Shown: positions 8,540 through 16,950, counted from the first letter of the stretch. The stretch is 56,945 nucleotides of DNA from Paludibacteraceae bacterium (GCA_028694215.1 JAQUTW010000010.1:1-56945), one strand, 5' to 3'. Notes: generated by a model from the letters alone, not told the origin. Numbers and translations: made by a program.

Positions 8540-10303
8540 ATGAAAAAAGAAATAAAATTTAGCTTGGTTTATCGCGATATGTGGCAATCGTCGGGAAAAT
8601 ATGTGCCACGTAAAGATCAGTTGGCAAAGATTGCTCCCGTAATTATAGACATGGGGTGTTTCGCTCGTGTTGAAACAAACGGAGGCGCTTCCGAACAAGT
8701 AAATTTGCTTTACGGAGAAAATCCGAATTTGGCGGTGCGTACGTTTACAAAACCGTTCAATGAGGTAGGCATACAAACTCACATGCTTGACCGTGGCTTG
8801 AATGGTTTGCGTATGAATCCTGTCCCTGCCGATGTTCGTGAATTGATGTACAAAGTAAAAAAAGCGCAGGGAACCGATATTACACGTATTTTTTGCGGTT
8901 TGAATGATGTACGCAATATAGCTCCTTCTATCAAATGGGCGAAACAGGCCGGCATGATAGCTCAGGCAACCATGTGTATTACTTATTCTCCTGTTCACAC
9001 TGCCGAATATTATATCAAAATGGCAGAACAGTTGATTGCCGAAGGTGCTCAGGAAATTTGTTTGAAAGATATGGCAGGCATAGGTCGTCCAACTATTTTA
9101 GGCGAAATTGTAAAATCCATAAAAACCAATCACCCCGATATTATTGTTCAATATCATGGACACACGGGACCCGGATTTTCGGTCGCTTCTATGCTGGAAG
9201 TAGCCAAAGCCGGTGGCGATATTTTTGATGTCGCTATGGAACCGCTCTCTTGGGGAATGGTTCATCCTGATGTAATCACCATTCAGGCTATGTTTAAAGC
9301 TGCAGGATTTACAGTTCCGGAAATAAATATGAAAGCCTATATGGAAGCTCGCCGATTGACGCAGAGTTTTATAGACGATTTTTTGGGTTATTTCATCGAT
9401 CCGCGTAATCGTTTCATGACTTCGTTGCTTGTTGGATGTGGACTTCCCGGCGGTATGATGGGTTCGTTAATGGCTGATTTGAAAGGAGTTCATGCTGCCA
9501 TTAACAGTAATTTGAAAGCACAGGGAAAAGCCGAGTTGAGCGAAGATGAATTATTGGTAGAATTATTTGATGAAGTAAAATATATTTGGCCTAAATTGGG
9601 TAATCCACCATTGGTAACGCCTTTCAGTCAGTATGTTAAGAATGTGGCATTGATGAATGTCTTTGCCATGAGCAAAGGACAGGAACGTTTTACCATGATT
9701 GACCCTAATACGTGGGATATGATTTTAGGGAAAGCCGGTAAATTACCGGGAACGCTCGCTCCGGAAATTATTGAACTTGCCAAATCAAAAGGCTTTGAAT
9801 TTTTCGACGGTAATCCGCAGAATAACTATCCGAATGTTTTGCCAAAATATATCAAAGAAATGGAAGAACTTGGCTGGGAACGTGGTCAGGACGATGAAGA
9901 ATTGTTTGAATTTGCCATGCACGATAAACAATATCGCGAGTTTAAATCCGGCGAAGCCAAAAAACGTTTCAATGCCGAATTGGAACAAAAAATGGCAGCC
10001 AAACTACAAGCTTCGGGAGGCAGCGTGAAAGTTCCCGATTTTCGTCAATTACGCCATCCTAACGCAGAACCAGTTGTTGCTCCTGTTGGCGGACGTGTGA
10101 TGTGGGAATTTGATTATCAGGAAAAATCTATCAAGCCGATTCCCGGAACAGCCTACAAAACCGGTGATATGTTGTGTGCCATACAAACCAACGGACGTGG
10201 CTTGGAGATAGTAAACGCTCTGTTCGACGGTAAAATAGTAGAGTCTGTAGAACAAGGATTCGTAGCACAAAAAGGTGATATTATTGCTTATATAGAAAAA
10301 TAA
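8540..10303 (+). CDS. Oxaloacetate decarboxylase alpha / pyruvate carboxylase subunit B-like carboxyltransferase
   Basis: The N-terminal half of this 587-residue protein is an HMGL-like carboxyltransferase TIM barrel (about 1-290). It has the catalytic lysine region ICLKDMAGIG and the metal-binding H-x-H in QYHGHTGPG. A conserved carboxylase domain follows (about 300-470). The last 80 residues form a biotinyl/lipoyl-like domain, but the usual EAMKM is replaced by CAIQTNGRG, so there is no lysine to carry biotin. The enzyme must therefore work with a separate biotin carrier or have lost carboxyl transfer. No carrier or membrane decarboxylase subunit is nearby. The substrate (pyruvate, oxaloacetate or a CoA thioester) cannot be decided. 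It starts at ATG 8540 and ends in a strong terminator. Confidence 0.85.
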   Translation: MKKEIKFSLVYRDMWQSSGKYVPRKDQLAKIAPVIIDMGCFARVETNGGASEQVNLLYGENPNLAVRTFTKPFNEVGIQTHMLDRGLNGLRMNPVPADVRELMYKVKKAQGTDITRIFCGLNDVRNIAPSIKWAKQAGMIAQATMCITYSPVHTAEYYIKMAEQLIAEGAQEICLKDMAGIGRPTILGEIVKSIKTNHPDIIVQYHGHTGPGFSVASMLEVAKAGGDIFDVAMEPLSWGMVHPDVITIQAMFKAAGFTVPEINMKAYMEARRLTQSFIDDFLGYFIDPRNRFMTSLLVGCGLPGGMMGSLMADLKGVHAAINSNLKAQGKAELSEDELLVELFDEVKYIWPKLGNPPLVTPFSQYVKNVALMNVFAMSKGQERFTMIDPNTWDMILGKAGKLPGTLAPEIIELAKSKGFEFFDGNPQNNYPNVLPKYIKEMEELGWERGQDDEELFEFAMHDKQYREFKSGEAKKRFNAELEQKMAAKLQASGGSVKVPDFRQLRHPNAEPVVAPVGGRVMWEFDYQEKSIKPIPGTAYKTGDMLCAIQTNGRGLEIVNALFDGKIVESVEQGFVAQKGDIIAYIEK

Positions 10304-10314
10304 AAAAAATGATA

Positions 10315-10351
10315 AAAATCCGTACCAAAAAACTATTTTGGTACGGATTTT
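10315..10351. terminator. Bidirectional terminator after the carboxyltransferase gene
   Basis: A perfect 16-bp stem joins 10315-10330 and 10336-10351 around a 5-base loop, with A-rich and T-rich flanks suited to termination in either direction. Confidence 0.85.
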
Positions 10352-10361
10352 GCATATAATT

Positions 10362-10895
10362 ATGGTTACTTTACATCAAGCATTGCCTACAGATAAAAAT
10401 TTATCGCAGATAATTAATTTATACGAATCCGCTTTCCCTTGGTGCGAAAGACGCGCAACCTCCGATTTTGTAATTTGCTTGACGGAAGTAAAAGAATTTT
10501 CCTGTTTTTCCGTTATGTATGAAAATGCTTTTGCAGGATTTATTACTGTTTGGGACTTGAACGACTTTTTTTATATCGAACATTTTGCTATTTCTGAAAA
10601 TTTGCGTGGCAAAAAAATAGGTAGTGTCGTATTGAAACAAATATTGTCGGATTTGCGGAAACCTGTTATTTTAGAGGTCGAACCACCGACAGATGTTCAA
10701 AGTAACCGAAGAATTGATTTTTATGAGAAAAATGGTTTCCTGATGGATAATCATTTGTACAGACAACCATCGTATCATGGCGATGAAGCAATGATTCCGC
10801 TCCGGCTGATGGAATTTGGCGGAACTTTATTGTCAACGCGTTTTGAACATATTAAAAAGATGATTTATTTACGTATTTATAATGTAATTAATTGA
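10362..10895 (+). CDS. GNAT-family N-acetyltransferase
   Basis: This 177-residue protein has the GNAT acetyl-CoA binding motif A, EHFAISENLRGKKIGSVVL (about 75-93), then a strand and the RRIDFYEKNGF motif near 125-135. The substrate is unknown. The start at ATG 10362 is used because an upstream TTG at 10338 lies inside the preceding terminator stem. The stop codon is 2 bp before the ATG of the TPR protein, so the two genes should be translated from one mRNA. The C-terminal 40 residues have no recognised motif. Confidence 0.8.
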   Translation: MVTLHQALPTDKNLSQIINLYESAFPWCERRATSDFVICLTEVKEFSCFSVMYENAFAGFITVWDLNDFFYIEHFAISENLRGKKIGSVVLKQILSDLRKPVILEVEPPTDVQSNRRIDFYEKNGFLMDNHLYRQPSYHGDEAMIPLRLMEFGGTLLSTRFEHIKKMIYLRIYNVIN

Positions 10896-10897
10896 TT

Positions 10898-11617
10898 ATG
10901 AAGCAGCTTTTAATTAATGTTTTATTGGCGATTTTCCCTTCTGTAGTGTTGGCTCAATTTAATGATGCGAAAATGTATCAGGCCTATCTGAAAAAAGATA
11001 TGAATGTTTGGCAACAGGCACTGAATGAAGCCTGTGCCATTGCTAAACCAACTATTAGTCAGATAGAAAAAATTGTGAATTATGAGTATGGCTATATTGC
11101 TGCTCGTTTGGATGAAAAGAAAAAAGATGAGGCACGACGTGTGATGGAACAAATGGAAGCGCATGTAAAATTGTTGGAAACACATAACTTCGATGGTGCA
11201 ATGATTGCTATTTATAGGTCGGCATTGTGTGCTTACGAATACAAAATAAGTACGTGGCCAAGTCTTTCTGTGGCAATGAAAAGCATTGAATTTGTGGACA
11301 AAGCCATGGAGTTGGCACCAGGGAATCCTATGGTTGTAAGTCTTAAGGGTAATGTTGATTTTTATCGTCCGGGTATTGTCGGAGGGTCAAAAAAGCGTGC
11401 GCTGTTCAATTTTGAAAAAGCAGTAAAACTTTTTGAAGAAAAAAATCAAACGGTTAATAATTGGAATTATATTGCTACTGTATTGGCGATGGCGCAGGCT
11501 TACGAAAGAATAGGCGAAAAAGAGAAAGCAATTTTAACATGTGAGAAGATATTGAAGGCGGCACCTAATTTTACGTATGTAAAAGAAGTGTATTATCCAA
11601 AATTGAAAAAGGAATAA
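10898..11617 (+). CDS. Secreted TPR-like protein
   Basis: This 239-residue protein has a signal peptide (MKQLLINVLLAIFPSVVLAQ), so it should act in the periplasm or at the cell surface. Helical repeats fill the rest. The clearest TPR-like units are around KAMELAPGNPMVVSLKGNVD (about 139-158) and AYERIGEKEKAILTCEKIL (near 205-225), both with the usual small residues and a proline before the next helix. Such proteins are normally scaffolds; no enzyme motif is visible. The ATG at 10898 was chosen over TTG at 10892 because it begins the signal sequence. It is coupled to the upstream acetyltransferase gene. Confidence 0.75.
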   Translation: MKQLLINVLLAIFPSVVLAQFNDAKMYQAYLKKDMNVWQQALNEACAIAKPTISQIEKIVNYEYGYIAARLDEKKKDEARRVMEQMEAHVKLLETHNFDGAMIAIYRSALCAYEYKISTWPSLSVAMKSIEFVDKAMELAPGNPMVVSLKGNVDFYRPGIVGGSKKRALFNFEKAVKLFEEKNQTVNNWNYIATVLAMAQAYERIGEKEKAILTCEKILKAAPNFTYVKEVYYPKLKKE

Positions 11618-11641
11618 TAAATTTTCCATATTGTATTTGAT

Positions 11642-11686
11642 GAGTAAGAAAAATAGGTTTTTTCTTACTCGTTTTTATTTTTTTAC
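11642..11686 (+). terminator. Terminator after the TPR gene
   Basis: GAGTAAGAAAAA (11642-11653) pairs with TTTTTCTTACTC (11659-11670), followed by a T-rich run. Confidence 0.8.
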
Positions 11687-11694
11687 CGGACAGC
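11681..11694 (+). repeat. 14-bp motif copy A
   Basis: TTTTACCGGACAGC. It is identical to copy C (11848) and is the exact reverse complement of copy B (11726). Copies A and C share four further bases (AATA) downstream. Confidence 0.8.
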
Positions 11695-11725
11695 AATAAT
11701 AATTTTATTACTTGACTATACACCG

Positions 11726-11739
11726 GCTGTCCGGTAAAA
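11726..11739 (-). repeat. 14-bp motif copy B, inverted
   Basis: GCTGTCCGGTAAAA on the plus strand, a perfect inverted match to copies A and C. It lies 4 bp before a TACTTTTG promoter element. Confidence 0.8.
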
Positions 11740-11743
11740 TGTG

Positions 11744-11751
11744 TACTTTTG
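11744..11751 (+). promoter_or_regulatory. -7 element of a possible small RNA
   Basis: TACTTTTG followed by CC, in nearly the same context (GTACTTTTGCC) as the aqpZ promoter 133 bp downstream. The next strong signal is a terminator rather than a gene. Confidence 0.45.
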
Positions 11752-11756
11752 CCCAT

Positions 11757-11838
11757 ATCTTTTCGTTGTTTGGTGGTACATACAAAGGAAAGAAAAAAGG
11801 CTGAATTCCAAACAAGGAGTTCAGCCTAAATTTTTATT
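11757..11838 (+). ncRNA. Candidate small RNA of about 80 nt upstream of aqpZ
   Basis: A TACTTTTG promoter element is followed, without a reading frame, by an intrinsic terminator at 11798-11838. Both ends are predicted from sequence only. The transcript would share its upstream 14-bp motif with aqpZ, suggesting common control. Confidence 0.35.
11798..11838 (+). terminator. Terminator hairpin between the two promoters
   Basis: AGGCTGAATTCC (11798-11809) pairs with GGAGTTCAGCCT (11816-11827) with one G-U pair and a 6-base loop, followed by AAATTTTTATT. Confidence 0.7.
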
Positions 11839-11847
11839 GTAAAAAAG

Positions 11848-11861
11848 TTTTACCGGACAGC
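11848..11861 (+). repeat. 14-bp motif copy C at the aqpZ promoter
   Basis: TTTTACCGGACAGC ends 15 bp before the TACTTTTG element of aqpZ, where it would overlap the upstream promoter region. Confidence 0.75.
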
Positions 11862-11876
11862 AATATTTTTTTATAG

Positions 11877-11884
11877 TACTTTTG
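11877..11884 (+). promoter_or_regulatory. -7 element of aqpZ
   Basis: TACTTTTG, 41 bp before the ATG at 11926. Confidence 0.6.
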
Positions 11885-11925
11885 CCACACAAATACTTTT
11901 ATGTTTAACTAAATTTTTTAAGATT

Positions 11926-12642
11926 ATGAAAATTTCAAACAAGATGGCTGCCGAGTTTCTTGGCACGTTCTGGTTAGTTTTAGGCGGTTGTGGAACTGCA
12001 ATTTTTGCCGGTGGAACAGTTGGTTTTTTGGGTGTTGCAATTGCTTTTGGTCTTACGGTTGTAACAATGGCTTATGGCATTGGTCATATTTCCGGTGCAC
12101 ATTTGAATCCTGCCGTATCGTTTGGCGTTTGGGTAAATGGTCGTATGTCGGCAAAAGAAATGTGCTGCTATTGGGTTGCTCAAATTTTAGGTGGAATAGC
12201 TGCCGCAGCCGTATTGTATGGGGTGGCTCGGGCTGCCAATATGGAAATAGGAACATTTGCTGCTAACGGTTATGGCTCAGAGTTCTTTGGTAATGCTGCC
12301 GGTTATTTAAATATTAGTTGCGGTGGGGCTTTTGCTATCGAAGCAGTTTTGACGTTTGTGTTTTTAATGGTAATTCTTGGATCTACCGATGAACGTGCAA
12401 ATGGTAAATTTGCAGGCTTGGCTATTGGCTTGACTTTGACATTGATTCACCTTATCAGCATTCCGTTGACAAATACATCTGTCAATCCGGCACGTTCTAT
12501 TTCGCAGGCTATTTTTGCAGAGAACTCGTTGGCTTTGCCACAATTGTGGTTGTTTATTGTTGCTCCCCTTGTAGGCGCAGGCTTGGCAGGTTTGGCGTAT
12601 AAGTTTCTTGTAAGTGATTGTTGCAAATGCTGCAAAAAATGA
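11926..12642 (+). CDS. aqpZ: Aquaporin of the MIP family
   Basis: This 238-residue inner-membrane channel should pass water, possibly glycerol. It has six transmembrane segments and the two half-helix motifs of the family: NPA at residues 61-63 (ISGAHLNPAVSFG) and NPAR at 187-190 (TSVNPARSISQA). The arginine of the selectivity filter follows the second NPA. The length and spacing fit the AqpZ group. The C-terminus ends in an unusual cysteine cluster (SDCCKCCKK) on the cytoplasmic side. Its promoter carries the 14-bp motif found three times in the preceding 250 bp. Confidence 0.93.
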   Translation: MKISNKMAAEFLGTFWLVLGGCGTAIFAGGTVGFLGVAIAFGLTVVTMAYGIGHISGAHLNPAVSFGVWVNGRMSAKEMCCYWVAQILGGIAAAAVLYGVARAANMEIGTFAANGYGSEFFGNAAGYLNISCGGAFAIEAVLTFVFLMVILGSTDERANGKFAGLAIGLTLTLIHLISIPLTNTSVNPARSISQAIFAENSLALPQLWLFIVAPLVGAGLAGLAYKFLVSDCCKCCKK

Positions 12643-12666
12643 TATACTTTTTTAAAGTAAACGTAT

Positions 12667-12700
12667 AAAAATCTTTCCAATAATTAGGGGAGATTTTTTT
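12667..12700. terminator. Terminator between aqpZ and dprA
   Basis: AAAAATCTTTCC and GGGGAGATTTTT form a stem with two G-U pairs around an 8-base loop, ending in seven T's. It lies between convergent genes. Confidence 0.6.
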
Positions 12701-13799
12701 ATGCACATTTGTACATACTGCCGGGTAGTGCTTTTATTAAGCCTTTAAATTCCAATTGAACTAAAAGTGCCAGTAATTTTTGAAGCGAAATATCGGTTTC
12801 TTTTGCAAGAATGTTAATGTAAATGGTGCCGGCTTTATTGATTGTTTCAATGATTTTTTGTTCGTCAGGGTTTAGCTCGTTGAACAAAATTTGCTGTTGC
12901 GGTTTGTTTTGTGCGACGTCCCAACCCATAAAATCGATTAAATCTTTCCCACAGGTAATAAGTGCCGCCCGATTGGTGCGTATAAGTTGGTTGCATCCTT
13001 CAGAATAGATATCGGAAACTTTCCCCGGAAATGCAAATACATCGCGATTGTAGTCATTGGCGATTTGTGCTGTAATTAATGAACCGCCTCGTTTGGGTGA
13101 TTCGATAATAATGACAGCATCACACAAACCGGCAACAATCCGATTACGTTCTACAAAATTGGGTGCATCAGGATTGGTTTCACTAAGATATTCTGTTATA
13201 ACTGCTCCATTTGCTACCATTTTTTTTGCTATGGAAGTATGGGCAGAAGGATAAATTCTATCTAATCCGTGTGCTACTACGCCAATAGTTGGTATCTGAT
13301 TTTCTAAGGCACTTTTGTGCGCACAAATATCTGTACCATAAGCCAATCCACTTACAATGGTAATATGTTGTTGCGTTTCTGCTAATGTTTGAACCAATTC
13401 GTGGCAAATATCTTTTCCATATGGTGTAATTTTGCGTGTGCCGACAATAGCCACAAAATGTCCGGAATTGAAATCGCAGTTGCCTGTAGAGTAGAGCAAA
13501 ATCGGAGCATCATCACATTCTTTTAAACGATAGGGGTAACTGGCGTCCGCAAAATAATGGGTCTTGATATGATGTTTTTGGATAAACTCTATTTCTTTGT
13601 CGGCTCTTTTTAACACTTGTTGTGTGGAAATTTCGGCAGCCAATACTTCTCCAATTCCGGGAACTTTTTTCAATATATCTTTTTTTTCGCAAAAGATGGC
13701 TTCTACACTTCCTAAGTATGAAATGAGTTTGCGTGCATTGACGGGACCGATGCCTTTGATTAAAGTAAGACCTATCTGGTAACGTAGCAAGTCATTCAT
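12699..13799 (-). CDS. dprA: DNA-processing protein DprA
   Basis: DprA binds single-stranded DNA entering the cell and loads RecA during transformation; it is also widespread in bacteria not known to be competent. The 366-residue protein has an N-terminal helix-hairpin-helix region (LIKGIGPVNARKLISYLG), the DprA Rossmann fold with GTRKITPYG and VSGLAYGTDICAHKSAL (about 118-170), the conserved FVERNRIVAGL and SPKRGGSLITAQIA segments, and a C-terminal winged-helix domain (about 300-366). It overlaps the upstream VanZ-like gene by 8 bp, so translation may be coupled. Confidence 0.95.
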   Translation of the reverse strand: MNDLLRYQIGLTLIKGIGPVNARKLISYLGSVEAIFCEKKDILKKVPGIGEVLAAEISTQQVLKRADKEIEFIQKHHIKTHYFADASYPYRLKECDDAPILLYSTGNCDFNSGHFVAIVGTRKITPYGKDICHELVQTLAETQQHITIVSGLAYGTDICAHKSALENQIPTIGVVAHGLDRIYPSAHTSIAKKMVANGAVITEYLSETNPDAPNFVERNRIVAGLCDAVIIIESPKRGGSLITAQIANDYNRDVFAFPGKVSDIYSEGCNQLIRTNRAALITCGKDLIDFMGWDVAQNKPQQQILFNELNPDEQKIIETINKAGTIYINILAKETDISLQKLLALLVQLEFKGLIKALPGSMYKCA

Positions 13800-14175
13800 G
13801 CTTTTTGTAAGTTATAATGATAAAAAAGGTAATGGCAGTAATTGCGCCCAAAGTGTTTGCTAAAATATCTGTCCATGAAGGCGTTCTGTCATGAGTAAAA
13901 ATTTGAAGAATTTCCATTAAGATTCCAAAACCGACAGGATAAATTAATGGTATTGCAAAATCTTTCAATGGCTTTGGACGATTGTGTATTTTTCGTTCTG
14001 CAAAGAGGCAGATAGCAAGAAAAAAATAGGCAATAAAATGTTCGACTTTGTCAAAATTATGTATGTTCGGTATTTTAGGCAGCGCGCTTCCCGGTAGAAT
14101 GGAAAGTATGAAAATGAGTACACTACACCCGATAGTTTTGTAATATTGACGCAGTTTTTGTATTTGGCATTTCAT
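13792..14175 (-). CDS. VanZ-like membrane protein
   Basis: This 127-residue protein has about three to four hydrophobic helices and the VanZ-family features DKVEHFIAYFFLAICL, GFGILMEILQIF and RTPSWTDILANTLGA, where a D/E-x-x-Q/N-x-F-x-x-R-x-x-x-x-x-D pattern is conserved. The VanZ name comes from teicoplanin resistance, but most homologues have no proven role. The ATG at 14175 is chosen because an upstream extension to 14250 would run through a promoter element and the pckA terminator. It precedes dprA with an 8-bp overlap. Confidence 0.8.
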   Translation of the reverse strand: MKCQIQKLRQYYKTIGCSVLIFILSILPGSALPKIPNIHNFDKVEHFIAYFFLAICLFAERKIHNRPKPLKDFAIPLIYPVGFGILMEILQIFTHDRTPSWTDILANTLGAITAITFFIIITYKKHE

Positions 14176-14179
14176 AGTA

Positions 14180-14187
14180 CAAAAATA
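14180..14187 (-). promoter_or_regulatory. -7 element directly before the VanZ-like gene
   Basis: TATTTTTG on the minus strand ends 4 bp before the ATG at 14175, suggesting a leaderless mRNA. Confidence 0.5.
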
Positions 14188-14209
14188 ATTTATTTCGTGC
14201 AGATAACCA

Positions 14210-14247
14210 ACAAAGGTCATTCTTTTTTTTGAAAGAATGACCTTTGT
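14210..14247 (-). terminator. Hairpin after pckA
   Basis: CAAAGGTCATTCTTT (14211-14225) pairs with AAAGAATGACCTTTG (14232-14246). The T-run on the minus strand is weak, so termination efficiency is uncertain. Confidence 0.6.
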
Positions 14248-14267
14248 CATAATTGTGGTTGAGCAGT

Positions 14268-15893
14268 TTATTTACATTTGCAACCGCATTTTGATACTTT
14301 TGGACCAGCAGCAACTAATTTTTTTCCTGCTGCATTACCTTCATATTTTGCAAAGTTTTTGATAAAACGTCCTGCCAAATCTTTTGCTTTTTCTTCCCAT
14401 TCTTTTGGATCGGTGTAAGTGTCGCGCGGATCAAGAATTTTTGGGTCAACTCCGGGAAGTTCTGTTGGAACTTCAAAGTTGAAGTAAGCGATTTTCTTTG
14501 TTGGAGCAGTTTTAATAGAACCATCAAGAATGGCATCAATAATACCGCGTGTATCTTTAATGGAAATACGTTTTCCTGTTCCATTCCAACCGGTGTTTAC
14601 CAAATAAGCTTTTGCTCCGCTTTTTTCCATACGTTTTACCAATTCTTCGGCATATTTGGTTGGATGAAGTTCCAAAAATGCTTGTCCGAAGCAAGCCGAG
14701 AAGGTAGGAGTCGGTTCCGTAATCCCACGTTCTGTTCCTGCCAATTTGGCGGTAAATCCGCTTAAGAAATAGTATTTTGTCTGTTCCGGAGTTAAGATGG
14801 AAACAGGAGGTAACACACCAAATGCGTCAGCCGACAAGAAAATAACGTTTTGAGCTGCAGGTGCGTGACTGATTGGTTTTACAATATTATTGATGTGATA
14901 AATAGGATAAGAAACACGTGTATTTTCCGTGACGCTATTATCGTCGAAATCAATTTTTCCTTTGTCGTCCACAGTAACGTTTTCCAATAAAGCGTCACGT
15001 TTGATGGCGTTGTAAATATCAGGTTCGCTATCTTTGTCAAGTTTGATAACTTTTGCATAGCAGCCACCTTCAAAGTTAAATACGCCGTCGTCGTCCCAAC
15101 CGTGTTCGTCATCACCAATTAATTGGCGTTTTGGATCGGTTGAAAGAGTCGTCTTTCCTGTTCCGGACAGTCCGAAGAAAATGGCAGTTTCGCCTTTGGC
15201 GTTGGTGTTGGCAGAGCAGTGCATGGAAGCAATGCCTTTCAATGGTAAATAGTAGTTCATCATAGAGAACATACCTTTTTTCATTTCACCACCGTACCAT
15301 GTATTGATAATAACTTGTTCGCGACTTGTAAGGTTGAATACAACGGCTGTTTCAGAATTCAAGCCAAGTTCTTTGTAGTTTTCAACTTTTGCTTTAGAAG
15401 CGTTGTAAATAACAAAATCAGGTTCAAAACTTGCCAATTCTTCTTCGGTAGGGCGAATGAACATGTTTTTAACGAAATGTGCTTGCCATGAAACTTCCAT
15501 AATGAAACGAACAGCCATACGTGTATTGGCGTTTGCTCCGCAAAAAGCATCTACAATGTAAAGTTTTTTGTTTGACAACTCTTTTTGAGCAATGGTTTTC
15601 AATACATTCCAAGCTGCCGGAGTAGCCGGTTTGTTATCGTTTTTATATTCATCGGAAGTCCACCAAACAGTATTTTTCGATGTTTCGTCGTACACAATGA
15701 ATTTGTCTTTAGGAGAACGACCGGTATAAACGCCGGTCATTACATTTACAGCACCAAGTTCGGTAACTTGACCTTTTTCGAAACCCTCTAAACCGGGTTT
15801 TGTTTCTTCTGCAAACAATACTTCAAAAGAAGGATTGTGAAGCACTTCCGTCGTTCCGGTAATGCCATACTTGCTTAAATCTAAATTTGCCAT
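14268..15893 (-). CDS. pckA: Phosphoenolpyruvate carboxykinase (ATP)
   Basis: This enzyme interconverts oxaloacetate and PEP with ATP. In fermenting Bacteroidota it often runs toward oxaloacetate, conserving ATP on the way to succinate. The protein is 541 residues, normal for the ATP-dependent class. It has TGRSPKDKF near residue 57, the phosphate-binding loop [11 protein letters not shown] (about 240-250), the metal-site segment [19 protein letters not shown], and a conserved [17 protein letters not shown]. The C-terminus adds a cysteine cluster (SKCGCKCK) that is not part of the catalytic fold. It appears monocistronic. Confidence 0.97.
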   Translation of the reverse strand: MANLDLSKYGITGTTEVLHNPSFEVLFAEETKPGLEGFEKGQVTELGAVNVMTGVYTGRSPKDKFIVYDETSKNTVWWTSDEYKNDNKPATPAAWNVLKTIAQKELSNKKLYIVDAFCGANANTRMAVRFIMEVSWQAHFVKNMFIRPTEEELASFEPDFVIYNASKAKVENYKELGLNSETAVVFNLTSREQVIINTWYGGEMKKGMFSMMNYYLPLKGIASMHCSANTNAKGETAIFFGLSGTGKTTLSTDPKRQLIGDDEHGWDDDGVFNFEGGCYAKVIKLDKDSEPDIYNAIKRDALLENVTVDDKGKIDFDDNSVTENTRVSYPIYHINNIVKPISHAPAAQNVIFLSADAFGVLPPVSILTPEQTKYYFLSGFTAKLAGTERGITEPTPTFSACFGQAFLELHPTKYAEELVKRMEKSGAKAYLVNTGWNGTGKRISIKDTRGIIDAILDGSIKTAPTKKIAYFNFEVPTELPGVDPKILDPRDTYTDPKEWEEKAKDLAGRFIKNFAKYEGNAAGKKLVAAGPKVSKCGCKCK

Positions 15894-15950
15894 AAGTAAG
15901 ATGTTTTTAAAAGATTATTTTTATTCTATTTTGCATTCTAATTGTTGCGA

Positions 15951-15958
15951 CAAAAATA
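15951..15958 (-). promoter_or_regulatory. -7 element of pckA
   Basis: TATTTTTG on the minus strand, about 57 bp before the pckA ATG. Confidence 0.5.
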
Positions 15959-16131
15959 CAATAAATAATTTATTTAATGAAAGAATTAAGGAAAAATTTC
16001 TTTAATTAAATGATATATTTTATAAGTTACTGAAAATTAGCGCAATTTAATTTGTTTTTTTGATTGTACATAATATAATAGTATGTGTTATTAAACATAT
16101 TTTTTCTTTCTTATAAGATTAAATAAAGATG

Positions 16132-16139
16132 TACCTTTA
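16132..16139 (+). promoter_or_regulatory. -7-like element before the 16182 gene
   Basis: TACCTTTA, one base off the TAnnTTTG consensus, 42 bp before the ATG. Confidence 0.4.
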
Positions 16140-16181
16140 GTACACTGGTTTTGAAATTTTATTCACTAACTCTTTATTATT

Positions 16182-16838
16182 ATGGAAAAGAAAATTACTG
16201 TTTTTGGCGTTATTGGCGAAGGATTCGTCATCGGTATGAAAAATGCGCTTTCGCTTTTGGGCGCTATCGTTTTGTACGTGCTCACTATTTGGGTTCCTTA
16301 TATTAACGTAGGAACTACTATTGCCATGTGCACTATCCCAATTGAATTGGCCAAGGGCAATGTTATTTCACCATTATTTATTTTCAAAGGTCAATATCGT
16401 CGTTACATTGGCGAGTTTTTCACGCTTTATGGTATGATGTTTATGGCCCTTATTCCTGCATTGTTATTTTTAATCGTTCCGGGAATTGTTGTAGCACTTG
16501 GCTGGTCTTTGGCTCTTTATCTTTTGCTTGACAAAGGTATTGCCCCTGGTGAAGCAATGGTAAAAAGTAATAAAGCCACTTATGGTTATAAATGGACTAT
16601 TTTTGGAGTAAGTATTGTTGTCGGTTTAGCTGTTGGTCTTGTAGGAGGCGCTTGTTATTTGATTGACGAAACATTTGGTATCATTATGAATGTTATCATT
16701 TCATTGGTTGTAGGTTTTGGACTTTTAGGTTGCGATGCTGTTATTTATAGAGACTTGACGGCAGACGAACCATCGGTTGATGTGCTTGAAGAAACGGTTA
16801 TAGAAACGAACGTTGATGAAGGAGAAAAAGATGCATAA
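16182..16838 (+). CDS. Integral membrane protein of unknown function
   Basis: This 218-residue protein has about five to six hydrophobic helices (near 20-45, 75-110, 140-165, 170-190) and an acidic tail (residues 193-218, rich in E and D). The overall look, with a glycine-rich GVIGEGFVIGMKNALSLLGA start and a central LIVPGIVVALGWSLALYLLLDKG, resembles the DUF975-type and related polytopic families, but I do not recognise it with confidence. It has its own promoter-like element and a terminator, so it is probably monocistronic. Confidence 0.7.
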   Translation: MEKKITVFGVIGEGFVIGMKNALSLLGAIVLYVLTIWVPYINVGTTIAMCTIPIELAKGNVISPLFIFKGQYRRYIGEFFTLYGMMFMALIPALLFLIVPGIVVALGWSLALYLLLDKGIAPGEAMVKSNKATYGYKWTIFGVSIVVGLAVGLVGGACYLIDETFGIIMNVIISLVVGFGLLGCDAVIYRDLTADEPSVDVLEETVIETNVDEGEKDA

Positions 16839-16864
16839 TTTTTATAAATAGCTGATTACTAATG

Positions 16865-16889
16865 GAGTCGCTGTTTGGCGACTCTTTTT
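16865..16889 (+). terminator. Terminator after the membrane-protein gene
   Basis: GAGTCGC (16865-16871) pairs with GCGACTC (16878-16884), then five T's. Confidence 0.8.
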
Positions 16890-16923
16890 GTTGGGTAAAT
16901 ATTGGCTTCTATAACTTTTTCCG

Positions 16924-16931
16924 TATCTTTG
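16924..16931 (+). promoter_or_regulatory. -7 element of polA
   Basis: TATCTTTG, 19 bp before the polA ATG. Confidence 0.65.
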
Positions 16932-16950
16932 CAAAAATAACCGTATTTTT

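Larger units (their letters stand above)
11726..11861. mobile_element. Possible 136-bp MITE-like element bounded by copies B and C
   Basis: Copies B and C form perfect 14-bp terminal inverted repeats starting GCTGTCC, a layout seen at insertion-sequence and MITE ends. The inside holds a promoter-like element and a hairpin but no coding sequence. No convincing target-site duplication is visible, and the third copy (A) just outside is not explained by a single insertion. The alternative is that the three motifs are operators. Confidence 0.3.
15894..16181. other. Divergent promoter region between pckA and a membrane-protein gene
   Basis: Very AT-rich, 288 bp. It contains one -7 element toward pckA and one toward the gene at 16182. 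No reading frame or clear RNA structure was seen. Confidence 0.5.
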
